A DNA stretch of 45,992 nucleotides from Nitrospirota bacterium (GTDB lineage: Bacteria > Nitrospirota > Thermodesulfovibrionia > Thermodesulfovibrionales > Magnetobacteriaceae): contig JADFXG010000024.1 of NCBI GenBank assembly GCA_015233895.1, positions 1 through 45,992 of the forward strand, written 5' to 3'. The notes below the pieces were generated by a model. That model had not been told where the DNA came from. It worked only from the letters and a program-made list of their open reading frames with translations, and searched no databases. A program made the translations under genes and the position numbers. Positions within the stretch are counted from its first letter, which is position 1; every line of letters starts with the position of its first letter. This document shows, piece by piece, positions 6,711 through 14,531 of the stretch.

Positions 6711-8677
6711 AAATAGGAGTTTATTTCTGTAACTGCGGCTCAAACATATCCGACAAAGTGGACTCTCAGCAGGTACGGCAGGTAATCGAGGGACATGGCG
6801 ATGTGGCTTACTTTAAGACTAATGATCTCATGTGCTCAGATGACGGGAAACAGTTTCTAAGCGATGATTTGGCTGTAGAGAAACCGGACAGGATTGTCAT
6901 TGCAGCGTGCTCACCGCGTGAACATGAAAACACGTTTATGCGGGTGCTTACTGGCGCCGGAATGAACCCTTACCTAATGCAGATGGTCAACATAAGGGAA
7001 CAGGTGGCATGGGTAACGGACGACGTAGATAAAGCTTCTGCAAAGGCCGCGCACTTTATAAAGGGGGCGGTAAAGAGGGTAGGGTTTCATAAACCGCTTG
7101 AGAAAAAATCCATAGATATGTCTCCGGATGTTTTAATAATAGGGGCCGGGCCGGCTGGCTTAAAGGCGGCTCTCACCATAGCTGAAACCGGCAGAAAGGT
7201 GACACTCGTTGAAAAAAGCCCGGCAGTAGGCGGACAGCCAGTTCTCTACGAGGAGGTATTCCCTAACCTTGAGTGCGCTCCGTGTATGCTTGAACCTATT
7301 CTTAATGAAATCTTGCACGGCGAACACGCTGAAAATATAGAAATCCTTACGATGTCAGAGGTTGTGGAATTAACCGGTTTTTACGGTAATTTCATTGCTC
7401 AGATAAAAAAGACTCCGCGTTATGCCGACCTGCACCAGTGTATCGGGTGTGGCGAGTGCGTCAGTGTGTGTCCGGTTGATGTTAAAAACGAATTCAATAA
7501 CGGACTTGACGACAGAAAGGCGATATCATTGTCTTTTGCAGGAGCGCTCCCCAATGTCCCCTTCATAGACATGACGGCGTGTTTGAGGGCAAAGGGTGAG
7601 GACTGCAGGCTTTGTGAGCAGTCATGCCCTCTGGGTGAGGGGATAATACTGTATGACGATGCGGAGGAAATTGTAGAAAGACGTATGGGAGCGGTTATAG
7701 TGGCAGTTGGGGCATCGCTTTATGATGCCGGATTAATCCCTAAACTTGGGATTGGCACGGTGCCGGATGTTTACACATCCTTTGAATTTGAACGCCTGCT
7801 GTCCTCAACCGGCCCCACAGGCGGACAGCTTGTAACTAGCTCTGGTAAGGTACCAGAGTCCATAGCGTTGATACACTGTGTTGGCAGCCTTGACAGTAAT
7901 CACAAAGAGTACTGCTCAGGTGTGTGCTGCCAAAGCGCATTTAAGTTTAATCTTATGGTAGAGCACAAGCTGCATGATACGCACATCCACCACCTTTACA
8001 AGGAACTTGTGTATCCCGGAAAAGAGGAATTTTTCCTTTATAAACGCGCTAAGGAAAACCCCAATGCGGTATTTACTCGTTACCGGAACATCGCCTCACT
8101 TGAAATAACCGCTGCAGAGGACAAAGAAGGTGGTAGCATCATAATAAAGAATACTTTGTATGAAAAGGCAGCAATTAAAGCGGACATGGTAGTGCTGTGT
8201 CCGGCTATGGTGCCGGCTAAAGACACCGGTAAGCTAAATGAGGTACTGGGTACGACGTCAGATGTGTATGGGTTTTTTGAAGAGCTTCATGGACGGCTCG
8301 ACTCGGTCAGGAGTAAGGTGCGAGGGATATACATAGCAGGGGCTTGCCAGTCACCTATGAATATTGCTCAGGCGATGACTCAGGGAATGGCCGCAGCCGG
8401 ATATGTGCTTAACGGACTTGTACAGGGAAAGCAGCTTGAGATAGAACCGATAACTGCCTCTGTGGATGAGGAGCGTTGCTCAGGCTGTAGAATCTGTATG
8501 CTTTTGTGTCCATACCGTGCAATATCATTTGATGCGGGAAAAAAGAAGTCTATGGTTAATGAGGTGCTCTGTCAGGGCTGTGGAACCTGTGTTGCCGCCT
8601 GCCCAGCCGGTGCTATGAACAGTAACCATTTTACAAATGAGGCGATATTTGCTGAGATAGAAGGGGTGTTGGCATGA
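6707..8677 (+). CDS. hdrA: HdrA-like FAD and iron-sulfur protein
   Basis: The 656-residue protein has the normal HdrA length and layout. It has the N-terminal VYFCNCGSNISD segment, an FAD-binding site (IIGAGPAGLKAA, about 144-155, with VEKSPAVGGQP), a central ferredoxin-type cluster (CIGCGECVSVCP, 245-256) followed by the HdrA-type FNNGLDDRKAI region, and two C-terminal [4Fe-4S] motifs (CSGCRICMLLCP and CQGCGTCVAACP). HdrA uses FAD to split electron pairs between a high- and a low-potential acceptor. HdrB and HdrC are absent here, so the final acceptor is unknown. It overlaps both neighbouring genes by 4 bp. Confidence 0.9.
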   Translation: MKIGVYFCNCGSNISDKVDSQQVRQVIEGHGDVAYFKTNDLMCSDDGKQFLSDDLAVEKPDRIVIAACSPREHENTFMRVLTGAGMNPYLMQMVNIREQVAWVTDDVDKASAKAAHFIKGAVKRVGFHKPLEKKSIDMSPDVLIIGAGPAGLKAALTIAETGRKVTLVEKSPAVGGQPVLYEEVFPNLECAPCMLEPILNEILHGEHAENIEILTMSEVVELTGFYGNFIAQIKKTPRYADLHQCIGCGECVSVCPVDVKNEFNNGLDDRKAISLSFAGALPNVPFIDMTACLRAKGEDCRLCEQSCPLGEGIILYDDAEEIVERRMGAVIVAVGASLYDAGLIPKLGIGTVPDVYTSFEFERLLSSTGPTGGQLVTSSGKVPESIALIHCVGSLDSNHKEYCSGVCCQSAFKFNLMVEHKLHDTHIHHLYKELVYPGKEEFFLYKRAKENPNAVFTRYRNIASLEITAAEDKEGGSIIIKNTLYEKAAIKADMVVLCPAMVPAKDTGKLNEVLGTTSDVYGFFEELHGRLDSVRSKVRGIYIAGACQSPMNIAQAMTQGMAAAGYVLNGLVQGKQLEIEPITASVDEERCSGCRICMLLCPYRAISFDAGKKKSMVNEVLCQGCGTCVAACPAGAMNSNHFTNEAIFAEIEGVLA

Positions 8678-9150
8678 GCGACAATAATAACGGAGCAGGC
8701 GGGGGCTTTGAACCAAAGATAGTCGGTTTTCTGTGTAACTGGTGTTCTTATGCGGGAGCAGATAAAGCTGGAGGTTCGCAAAAGAGCTATCCGCCCAATG
8801 TAAACGTAGTAAAGGTAATGTGCAGCGGACGAGTTGACCCGCAGTTTGTACTTAAGGCGTACAGCTCTGGAGCGGACGGCGTATTGATACTGGCCTGCCA
8901 CCCCGGAGATTGCCACTACAAGGAGGGCAATTACAGGGCTATGCAGCGGCACCGAATGTTATTACGGGTACTCAATCAGCATGGTATAGAGAGTGAACGG
9001 TGCAGGTTTGATTATGTTTCAGCCGGTGAGGGAGACAGGTTTATTAGCGTCCTGACTGAAATGGTTGAAACGGTAAGAGCGCTTGGTCCACTAAGCAAAG
9101 CGATTATTTCAGACAACATCAGTAGTAATATAATCGAAAAAAGGAGTTAA
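8674..9150 (+). CDS. mvhD: MvhD-like [2Fe-2S] electron-transfer subunit
   Basis: The 158-residue product has the cysteine pattern of MvhD: FLCNWCSYAGAD (C21, C24), VMCSGRVDP, and ACHPGDCHY. This small protein links the hydrogenase to HdrA in heterodisulfide-reductase complexes. The first dozen residues (SDNNNGAGGG) are a flexible lead. It overlaps hdrA by 4 bp and sits 3 bp before the TusA-like gene. A hydrogenase-HdrA-MvhD order without HdrBC is found in some sulfate reducers and related bacteria. Confidence 0.9.
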   Translation: MSDNNNGAGGGFEPKIVGFLCNWCSYAGADKAGGSQKSYPPNVNVVKVMCSGRVDPQFVLKAYSSGADGVLILACHPGDCHYKEGNYRAMQRHRMLLRVLNQHGIESERCRFDYVSAGEGDRFISVLTEMVETVRALGPLSKAIISDNISSNIIEKRS

Positions 9151-9153
9151 AAT

Positions 9154-9381
9154 ATGGCTACGGTTGTGTTAGACCTTAAGGGTATGAAGTGCCCCCAGCC
9201 CACACTTCAAATGACGGTTAAGGTGCGTACGGAGTTGAAAGCCGGTGATGTTTTAGAGGTAGTTGCCGACTGCCCAACCTTTGCAAATGATTTAAAAGGA
9301 TGGGGCGAGAGGATGAAAAAGACCGTCCTTTGGGTTAAAGATGAAGGCGGCGGTGCTAAACGTTGTCAGGTAAAGATTTAG
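9154..9381 (+). CDS. TusA/SirA-like sulfur-carrier protein
   Basis: The 75-residue protein carries the family motif near its start: LDLKGMKCPQPTLQM, in which the cysteine of CPxP holds a persulfide. TusA-like proteins pass sulfur between enzymes in tRNA thiolation, molybdenum-cofactor synthesis or dissimilatory sulfur metabolism. Its place as the last gene of a hydrogenase-HdrA operon hints at a redox or sulfur-transfer partner for HdrA, as tusA genes also occur beside hdr-like genes in sulfur oxidisers. A ribosome binding site (AAGGAG) lies in the preceding gene's end. The family is sure; the role is inferred. Confidence 0.85.
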   Translation: MATVVLDLKGMKCPQPTLQMTVKVRTELKAGDVLEVVADCPTFANDLKGWGERMKKTVLWVKDEGGGAKRCQVKI

Positions 9382-9382
9382 G

Positions 9383-9492
9383 GGGGGTCAGCGACCCCCG
9401 GCGGTTTTAGGGTCAGCAACCCCAGGCAGTTAAGAGGTTGCAACTCCCCGGAGGTTTTGGGGTCAGCGACCCCAGGCAGTTTTGGGTTTGCG
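9383..9492. repeat. Tandem array of short hairpins after the hydrogenase operon
   Basis: Four and a half copies of a unit of about 25 bp follow the tusA-like stop codon. The first and fourth contain perfect hairpins (GGGGGTC-agc-GACCCCC at 9383-9399 and GGGGTC-agc-GACCCC at 9459-9473); copies two and three are degenerate. Each hairpin is followed by ggcagtttt or a variant. The array may end transcription, protect the 3' end of the operon RNA, or be a decaying tandem repeat. Confidence 0.75.
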
Positions 9493-9512
9493 TTTTTTAA
9501 AAGTGCTGTAGC

Positions 9513-9779
9513 ATGGAAAAAGCAAAGAGGCCAGGCAAGAGTTTTTTAATAAGCACGTTATTAGTAGTATTTTCGTTATTTTTTGCTCTGATATTTGTTG
9601 AGATATTCCTGAGGGTTGTTGAAAATGTGCTGCCGGTTTTAAAAAACAATATTGTCATAGGTTGGAAAAGTAACAGCTTAAAGGAAGAGCAAAATCAGCA
9701 GCTGAATTTCAAATATTTTACATTATTTAAGCATCATTACATGATGCAACACTTGACTAAACGAAAGAGTTATAATTAG
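9513..9779 (+). pseudogene. Probable N-terminal fragment of a membrane-anchored protein gene
   Basis: The 88-residue reading frame begins with a basic lead and one membrane helix (FLISTLLVVFSLFFALIFVEI) followed by FLRVVENVLP. This resembles the N-terminus of membrane-anchored SGNH-hydrolase-like proteins, which are several times longer. After about residue 50 the sequence loses protein-like character (KSNSLKEEQNQQLNF...HHYMMQHLTKRKSYN). No good ribosome binding site is visible. I take it as the truncated start of a lost gene; it could also be a small membrane protein. Confidence 0.4.
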
Positions 9780-9788
9780 AATAATTCC

Positions 9789-10721
9789 ATGGCTGACGTA
9801 GCTAATGAGGCAGAACTCTATGATGCGTGCAGGGTACTGTTTGGCACTGAAATAAAGGTTGACAGGAATTTCCTGGAGTACATCCAACCATCCGGGGTAA
9901 AGAGCGCATACAGAAAAATGGCACTTCTCACTCACCCCGACAGAGTGGCCGCACTGGGCAGTGATTACCTGAGAAATCTCAATGTGGATTTTCGGAGTGT
10001 TGCCGAGGCTTATGAAAAACTCAGCAAGTATTTAAAATTAAGAGAAAATGGCTACCAGTTAAGGGGTATTTATGCCTCAACAGCAGCTAACTACAATAGC
10101 AATTCATGGCAGTCAAGGGAGCGTGCAAGCACCACCACATCATCATCAGCAGGCAGCGGTAGCCGATACGGCAACACATGGCAAAACAAAAGCAGTCAAT
10201 TCGATACTCATGGCGGTTCTGCAACATCCTCAGCATCCAGCGAAAAGTATTCGTGGAATGCTAAGTCAACAGGGGATCGTTTCACTTTGGGCTCAAAAAA
10301 TTCTGCACACTTTTCGAATCAGTCACAAAACCAAAGCACCCTCCCACGAAGAGTGCTACGAATAGGTGAATACTTATACTACTCAGGACTGGTATCATGG
10401 AAAGACCTGATTGCAGCCATCGTGTGGCAGACAAAGCAGCGGCACAAGGTTGGTGAAATTGCCTCGCGGTGGGGTTGGCTTAGTGAGGATAAGATTTCAG
10501 AATTAGTAAGGGCCAGAAACAAAGGTGAAAAAATCGGAGAGGTCTTAGTTCGTCTTAAAATAATAACCCCGTTTCAATGTAATATGCTTCTTTGGCAGCA
10601 GCAAAAAAGCCAAAAACCTATCGGTGAATACTTTTTACAAGAGCACCTCTTAAAGGGCAATGATTTAAGTAAATATCTTAAATTTTTAAAAGACCATAAC
10701 TCTAATTTTAAAAAAGACTAA
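9789..10721 (+). CDS. J-domain protein with four C-terminal MshEN-like motifs
   Basis: Residues about 8-85 form a J domain with the HPD motif at H49-P50-D51 (LTHPDR), so it should stimulate an Hsp70 (DnaK) ATPase. A Ser/Asn-rich disordered linker follows (about 95-185). Residues 191-300 hold four tandem 24-residue motifs beginning R191, K220, K248 and P277, each with (I/V)GE at positions 2-4 and spaced by 4-5 residues. The first fits the MshEN/T2SS-E N-terminal pattern fully (R1, G3, L6, G10, L17, Q24). MshEN domains bind cyclic di-GMP. The stop codon overlaps the -35 box of a sigma28 promoter for the next gene. No strong ribosome binding site is seen at this start. The J domain is sure; c-di-GMP binding is inferred. 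Confidence 0.8.
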   Translation: MADVANEAELYDACRVLFGTEIKVDRNFLEYIQPSGVKSAYRKMALLTHPDRVAALGSDYLRNLNVDFRSVAEAYEKLSKYLKLRENGYQLRGIYASTAANYNSNSWQSRERASTTTSSSAGSGSRYGNTWQNKSSQFDTHGGSATSSASSEKYSWNAKSTGDRFTLGSKNSAHFSNQSQNQSTLPRRVLRIGEYLYYSGLVSWKDLIAAIVWQTKQRHKVGEIASRWGWLSEDKISELVRARNKGEKIGEVLVRLKIITPFQCNMLLWQQQKSQKPIGEYFLQEHLLKGNDLSKYLKFLKDHNSNFKKD

Positions 10722-10745
10722 AGTTTTATTAAAATTTGCCGATAA
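10719..10745 (+). promoter_or_regulatory. Consensus sigma28 (FliA) flagellar promoter
   Basis: The sequence TAAAGTTT, 11 bases, GCCGATAA matches the textbook sigma28 consensus at every position, with the exact spacer. The -35 box overlaps the TAA stop codon of the J-domain gene. Transcription would begin around 10752, giving a leader of about 70 bases before the start codon at 10821. The downstream gene should therefore be expressed with late flagellar and chemotaxis genes. Confidence 0.85.
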
Positions 10746-10820
10746 ATAGAGATAACAACGAAGCGGGTGAGTGAAAATATATTAAAATTCCTTAAAGCGA
10801 CATTTAATTAGGAGGTAAAT

Positions 10821-11591
10821 ATGTCAGTTGACAGCATTAGCGGTAGCATATCGTACACAAGTATCCAGATATCTATATCAGAGCAGAATTCCCAAAGTTC
10901 CCAAAGTTCTGGTGTTGCTCAAAATAATAGCAGTAATAACGGTAGTACAGCAGTGGGCGCAAGTCAGGGTGGTGGCAGCCAAATTCATGCCTTTATGCAG
11001 AGTATCATGCAGACTTTGCAACAGCTTGGAATCGTACCTCCTCCTGGCGGGCAGGGCACAGGCGCACCGGCAGGTGCACCAACCGGTACTCCAACTGCTA
11101 CACCGAACGCTCCACCGGCCAGTACGACGACAGGTACTCCGGTAGCCGATACAGACGGCGACCACGATGGCAGCAAATCCGGCCCAAGCAGTGGTAAGCA
11201 AGCTGTCCATGCTTTCATGCACAGCCTTTTTCAAGCCATTAAACAAGGCTCAATAGGCTCTCAATCGTCAACTACAGCTAATAGTAACACCAGCACAACT
11301 GCAAGCCCATTAAGTAACTACAGTGACCTTACAACAAAACTCCAGAGTCTTTTGCAGAGCCTTACATCTAACTCTACTGGAACAAACAGTGCCACGTCTG
11401 ATTTAAATAGCGCTTTCCAGAATCTGATAAAGACTTTTAATGGTAACGGCTCAGGAACAACAGACACTACATCAGGCAGTCAACCAACACTTCAGACGTT
11501 TTTGCAGACATTGATTCAGAATCTGACGGGCCAGCAGGGCTCCTCAGCTCCCATAGGTTCTGTAGGCAACATAGTTAACACTGCAACATAA
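10821..11591 (+). CDS. Low-complexity repeat protein under sigma28 control, unknown function
   Basis: The 256-residue protein has no Sec signal peptide; its first 50 residues are rich in Ser, Asn and Gln. Five short amphipathic segments of one pattern (about 55-69, 129-142, 170-181, 195-206 and 224-235; for example AFMQSIMQTLQQL and TFLQTLIQNLTG) are separated by Gly/Pro/Thr-rich linkers. A stretch with Asp at 110, 112, 114 and 116 resembles a calcium-binding EF-hand loop. A strong ribosome binding site (GGAGG) precedes the start, and a consensus sigma28 promoter lies upstream. The disordered Ser/Asn-rich N-terminus and promoter would suit a substrate of the flagellar export apparatus, but this is inference. 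I do not recognise a named family. Confidence 0.75.
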   Translation: MSVDSISGSISYTSIQISISEQNSQSSQSSGVAQNNSSNNGSTAVGASQGGGSQIHAFMQSIMQTLQQLGIVPPPGGQGTGAPAGAPTGTPTATPNAPPASTTTGTPVADTDGDHDGSKSGPSSGKQAVHAFMHSLFQAIKQGSIGSQSSTTANSNTSTTASPLSNYSDLTTKLQSLLQSLTSNSTGTNSATSDLNSAFQNLIKTFNGNGSGTTDTTSGSQPTLQTFLQTLIQNLTGQQGSSAPIGSVGNIVNTAT

Positions 11592-11616
11592 TTATTGTTA
11601 GTAACATAGTTTTTGA

Positions 11617-11651
11617 CCACAGATAGACATTGCGTTTATCTGTGGTTTATT
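11617..11651 (+). terminator. Hairpin terminator after the sigma28-controlled gene
   Basis: A stem of nine base pairs (CCACAGATA with TATCTGTGG) encloses an 11-base loop and is followed by tttatta. It lies 25 bp after the stop codon at 11591 and just before the stop of the convergent GmrSD-type gene, so it should end the plus-strand transcript. The T-run is short, so efficiency is uncertain. Confidence 0.55.
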
Positions 11652-13362
11652 ACTTTTCTTTTGATAACTCAGAAATCCGCCAAACTGCCGTAGCCTGCTG
11701 TGCAAGCCGCTTTTGCCTTGAAACAATCCGATCAGGTGTCCACTCCTTATTATCTAAGGCAATCCCTTTTGTAATTTCAAATTCGCTTTGTTCATAAAAT
11801 GTTCTCTTTTGCTGATATGACTTATTGCCGATGTCACGATTTGAACCTATTGTCCAAAGAGTCATATTCCCAATCCTATAGAGATAATTCTCCACTTGTT
11901 CATCCGTAAACTCCTGCCAGTTATCTTCAGGATTTTTTGGGAGAATATGCTCGACATTGTACTTATCACTGTTTTGATCGTAATCTTTACCCGAAACGTG
12001 TTTTTCGATTTCAAACAGAATATAGCGAACAACTTTTAAGTTTCGCGTAATGCGGAATTCTTTTTCAGTAAAAGCAGTGAGGAATTGCTCGTCTGATGGG
12101 TAAATAGAGCGTAAAGAATGGATTATGTCTTTAGCATTAATCAATTGCCCTTTTGAAATTTTTTCTGCTATAGCGTTATATACTCGTTCCTGTTCGTTTG
12201 GAGAAAGAGTGCCTATTACATTGTAACGAAACGAGGCAATAGTACACGCTCTGAGAATCCTTGTAAAATCGTCCTCGTTTAAAGCCTCAAGGGCAGCTAA
12301 CAACATGGAGTATGGTTGTTTCACATTGAACATTTTTAGTTGGCTTATGTACTTGCTCTGCTCTTTTGTCCACAAGGAGTTGTTGGCATCGCTTAAGGCT
12401 ATATAGATATCTGATTTATTATCCATTCTTCGTATTAATGTAAAAACGTCCGCTTTGTCTTTAATGTTTTTTCTGATAGTTTTAAAAAGCTCCGAGTGTC
12501 GTGTTAAGGGGTTATAGCTATTCCAAAAAACCCGAAGAAAATCGGGGACGCTTTCGCTGCCAAGCTTATCAACTATTATCTCCCAGAGATCCTCCAGCGA
12601 GCTGATTTCATTTTCATGGCTGCCTGAGCTGTCAACCACTGAAAATAGGTAGTTTTTTAACAAATCAGTAGCTGATAACCGCACACCCCGTGCATTTAGC
12701 GTCTCAAACACCGTAAAGGCATTTAGTTCATCTTTTACATAGATGAGTGTGAAAAAAAGACAGTCCGCTAATATATCAAGAAAACGAGCTAATTCAGCTC
12801 CGTCGGGATTTTTTTCGAATCGCTTATCAATCTTTTTGTCAAACCACTCAAAAGCTTTACGAAGTAATTGTTCCGAAGTCTTAAGTTTCCGATGGGGCAG
12901 TTTAACAAGAGGCACAATGTAGGTTTTATAAAATGTGTCATTGTGGCGATTAAGCTTTAATTTTGATTTTGAAACCAGTGTTACTGGGTCAAGGTATCCA
13001 ATGTAGGTACCTCTTAACGCATTAGCTCTGAGGTTATTGTTGTCTTCATCAATATTTTTCTTAATAAGGTTCTGAAGATTATTTAGTACGGCTAACACAA
13101 TTAGGCTCAAGGTAGTAATCCGCTGCTGACCGGCTATTATATTGTAGTTTTTATCGTCATTAGACTGTAACACCAGATAACCCATGTAATGGTTCTGCTC
13201 TCCATCTGGCACTACCGTTAGTAAAATATCCTGCCATAACTCATCCCATTCCACTTCTGTCCACGAGTAATCTCTCTGAAACCTTGGAACAGTATATACC
13301 AGACCGTTTCCCATTAGTTCTCTAAACGTTTTGGTTGATGTATTGAAATTAGTTACTGCCAT
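11650..13362 (-). CDS. GmrSD-type DUF262/DUF1524 restriction protein
   Basis: The 570-residue protein has an N-terminal DUF262 (ParB-like) domain with VPRFQRDYSW (about 25-34) and IIAGQQRITTLS (about 75-86). The C-terminus is a DUF1524 HNH-like nuclease domain: NVEHILPKNP with H472, then YRIGNMTLWTIGSN. This is the single-chain form of GmrSD, which uses a nucleotide to attack phage DNA carrying modified bases. A good ribosome binding site (GGAGG) precedes the start. It stands alone, between a convergent gene and the divergent mqnE. The core motifs look intact, so it is probably a working defence gene. Confidence 0.85.
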   Translation of the reverse strand: MAVTNFNTSTKTFRELMGNGLVYTVPRFQRDYSWTEVEWDELWQDILLTVVPDGEQNHYMGYLVLQSNDDKNYNIIAGQQRITTLSLIVLAVLNNLQNLIKKNIDEDNNNLRANALRGTYIGYLDPVTLVSKSKLKLNRHNDTFYKTYIVPLVKLPHRKLKTSEQLLRKAFEWFDKKIDKRFEKNPDGAELARFLDILADCLFFTLIYVKDELNAFTVFETLNARGVRLSATDLLKNYLFSVVDSSGSHENEISSLEDLWEIIVDKLGSESVPDFLRVFWNSYNPLTRHSELFKTIRKNIKDKADVFTLIRRMDNKSDIYIALSDANNSLWTKEQSKYISQLKMFNVKQPYSMLLAALEALNEDDFTRILRACTIASFRYNVIGTLSPNEQERVYNAIAEKISKGQLINAKDIIHSLRSIYPSDEQFLTAFTEKEFRITRNLKVVRYILFEIEKHVSGKDYDQNSDKYNVEHILPKNPEDNWQEFTDEQVENYLYRIGNMTLWTIGSNRDIGNKSYQQKRTFYEQSEFEITKGIALDNKEWTPDRIVSRQKRLAQQATAVWRISELSKEK

Positions 13363-13469
13363 CTCGGCCTCCTACCTAATAACACTTGTGATACTTTATA
13401 TTATACTATAGTTATATCAAAATTATATTTTGCATAAACAGTGCCTAATGTATTAAACTTAAAGAGTGT

Positions 13470-14531
13470 ATGATTAGTCGCATACAAGAAAAAGTCACAA
13501 CCGGTGTGAGGTTGACCCCTGAAGACTGTCTGATACTGTTTAACAGTGACGATATTTTTACAATTGGACAGTTGGCTGATTTTAAGTCAAAACAGATTCA
13601 TTTTGACAAGGTCTATTACTCAAGAAACCGCCATGTTAACCCAACTAATTTGTGCGTAAACCGGTGTAAATTCTGTGCCTTCAGCCGTTCAGCCGGAGAG
13701 ACGGGAGGTTTTGAATACACAGTTGCGGACATTATCAAAATGCTTCAACGCACGGATGAGTATTTTAAAGAGCTTCACATTGTAGGCGGCCTGCACCCCA
13801 AATGGCCATTTGATTACTACGTCAATCTTATAAGCCAAATAAAACTGAACTTTCCACACGTTTATATAAAAGCATTCACCGCTGTGGAGATAGACTATAT
13901 GTCAAGACTAAACGGTTTGGGAGTTGAGCAAACCCTTAAAATCCTGAAAAATTCAGGTCTTGATATGCTTCCTGGCGGAGGCGCAGAGATTTTTTCAAGC
14001 TCTGTCAGAAATGCCCTGTGCCCTGAGAAGATTTCAGCCTCGGAATGGTTACATATTCATGAGAAAGCCCACTTACTGGGAATAAAAAGCAACGCCACCA
14101 TGCTCTACGGACATATAGAGTCGTTTGAAGACAGAGTCAACCATCTGTCAGAACTTAGAGACCTGCAGGACAAAACCAACGGCTTTTTTGCCTTTATCCC
14201 ACTTTCTTATCAGCCAAACGGCAGGATTTCCGGCACTCGCTTTCCATCTGCCATTGATGACCTTAAAACAATTGCCATAAGCCGCCTGTTTCTTGATAAC
14301 TTTCCCCACATAAAAGCCTACTGGATTATGCTTGGCGAAAAGTTAACGCAGGTTGCCTTGCTCTTTGGCGCAAATGATATTGACGGCACTGTGATTCAAG
14401 AAAAAATCGCCCACAGCGCAGGGGCGGTCTCTGCAGAGAAATTATCTGTGTCTGAGATAGAAAATTTAATAAAAAAAGCCGGCAAAATCCCAGTTGAAAG
14501 AACCGCCCTCTATGAAGAGGTTACTGTTTGA
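13470..14531 (+). CDS. mqnE: Aminofutalosine synthase (radical SAM)
   Basis: The 353-residue protein is a radical SAM enzyme with the cluster motif CVNRCKFC (C62, C66, C69) in the context HVNPTNLCVNRCKFCAF. ELHIVGGLHP, MLPGGGAEIF and KAYWIMLGEKLTQ are typical of MqnE, which joins SAM to an enolpyruvyl-benzoate in the futalosine route to menaquinone. The gene overlaps mqnC by 3 bp, so the two radical SAM steps are co-expressed. Presence of this route implies that menaquinone is the respiratory quinone. The other pathway genes (mqnA, mqnB, mqnD) are not in the window. Confidence 0.92.
   Translation: MISRIQEKVTTGVRLTPEDCLILFNSDDIFTIGQLADFKSKQIHFDKVYYSRNRHVNPTNLCVNRCKFCAFSRSAGETGGFEYTVADIIKMLQRTDEYFKELHIVGGLHPKWPFDYYVNLISQIKLNFPHVYIKAFTAVEIDYMSRLNGLGVEQTLKILKNSGLDMLPGGGAEIFSSSVRNALCPEKISASEWLHIHEKAHLLGIKSNATMLYGHIESFEDRVNHLSELRDLQDKTNGFFAFIPLSYQPNGRISGTRFPSAIDDLKTIAISRLFLDNFPHIKAYWIMLGEKLTQVALLFGANDIDGTVIQEKIAHSAGAVSAEKLSVSEIENLIKKAGKIPVERTALYEEVTV

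Noticed and set aside
9383-9492. Attachment site or phage end
   Set aside because: No tRNA, integrase or matching second copy is present; the structure is a tandem hairpin array.
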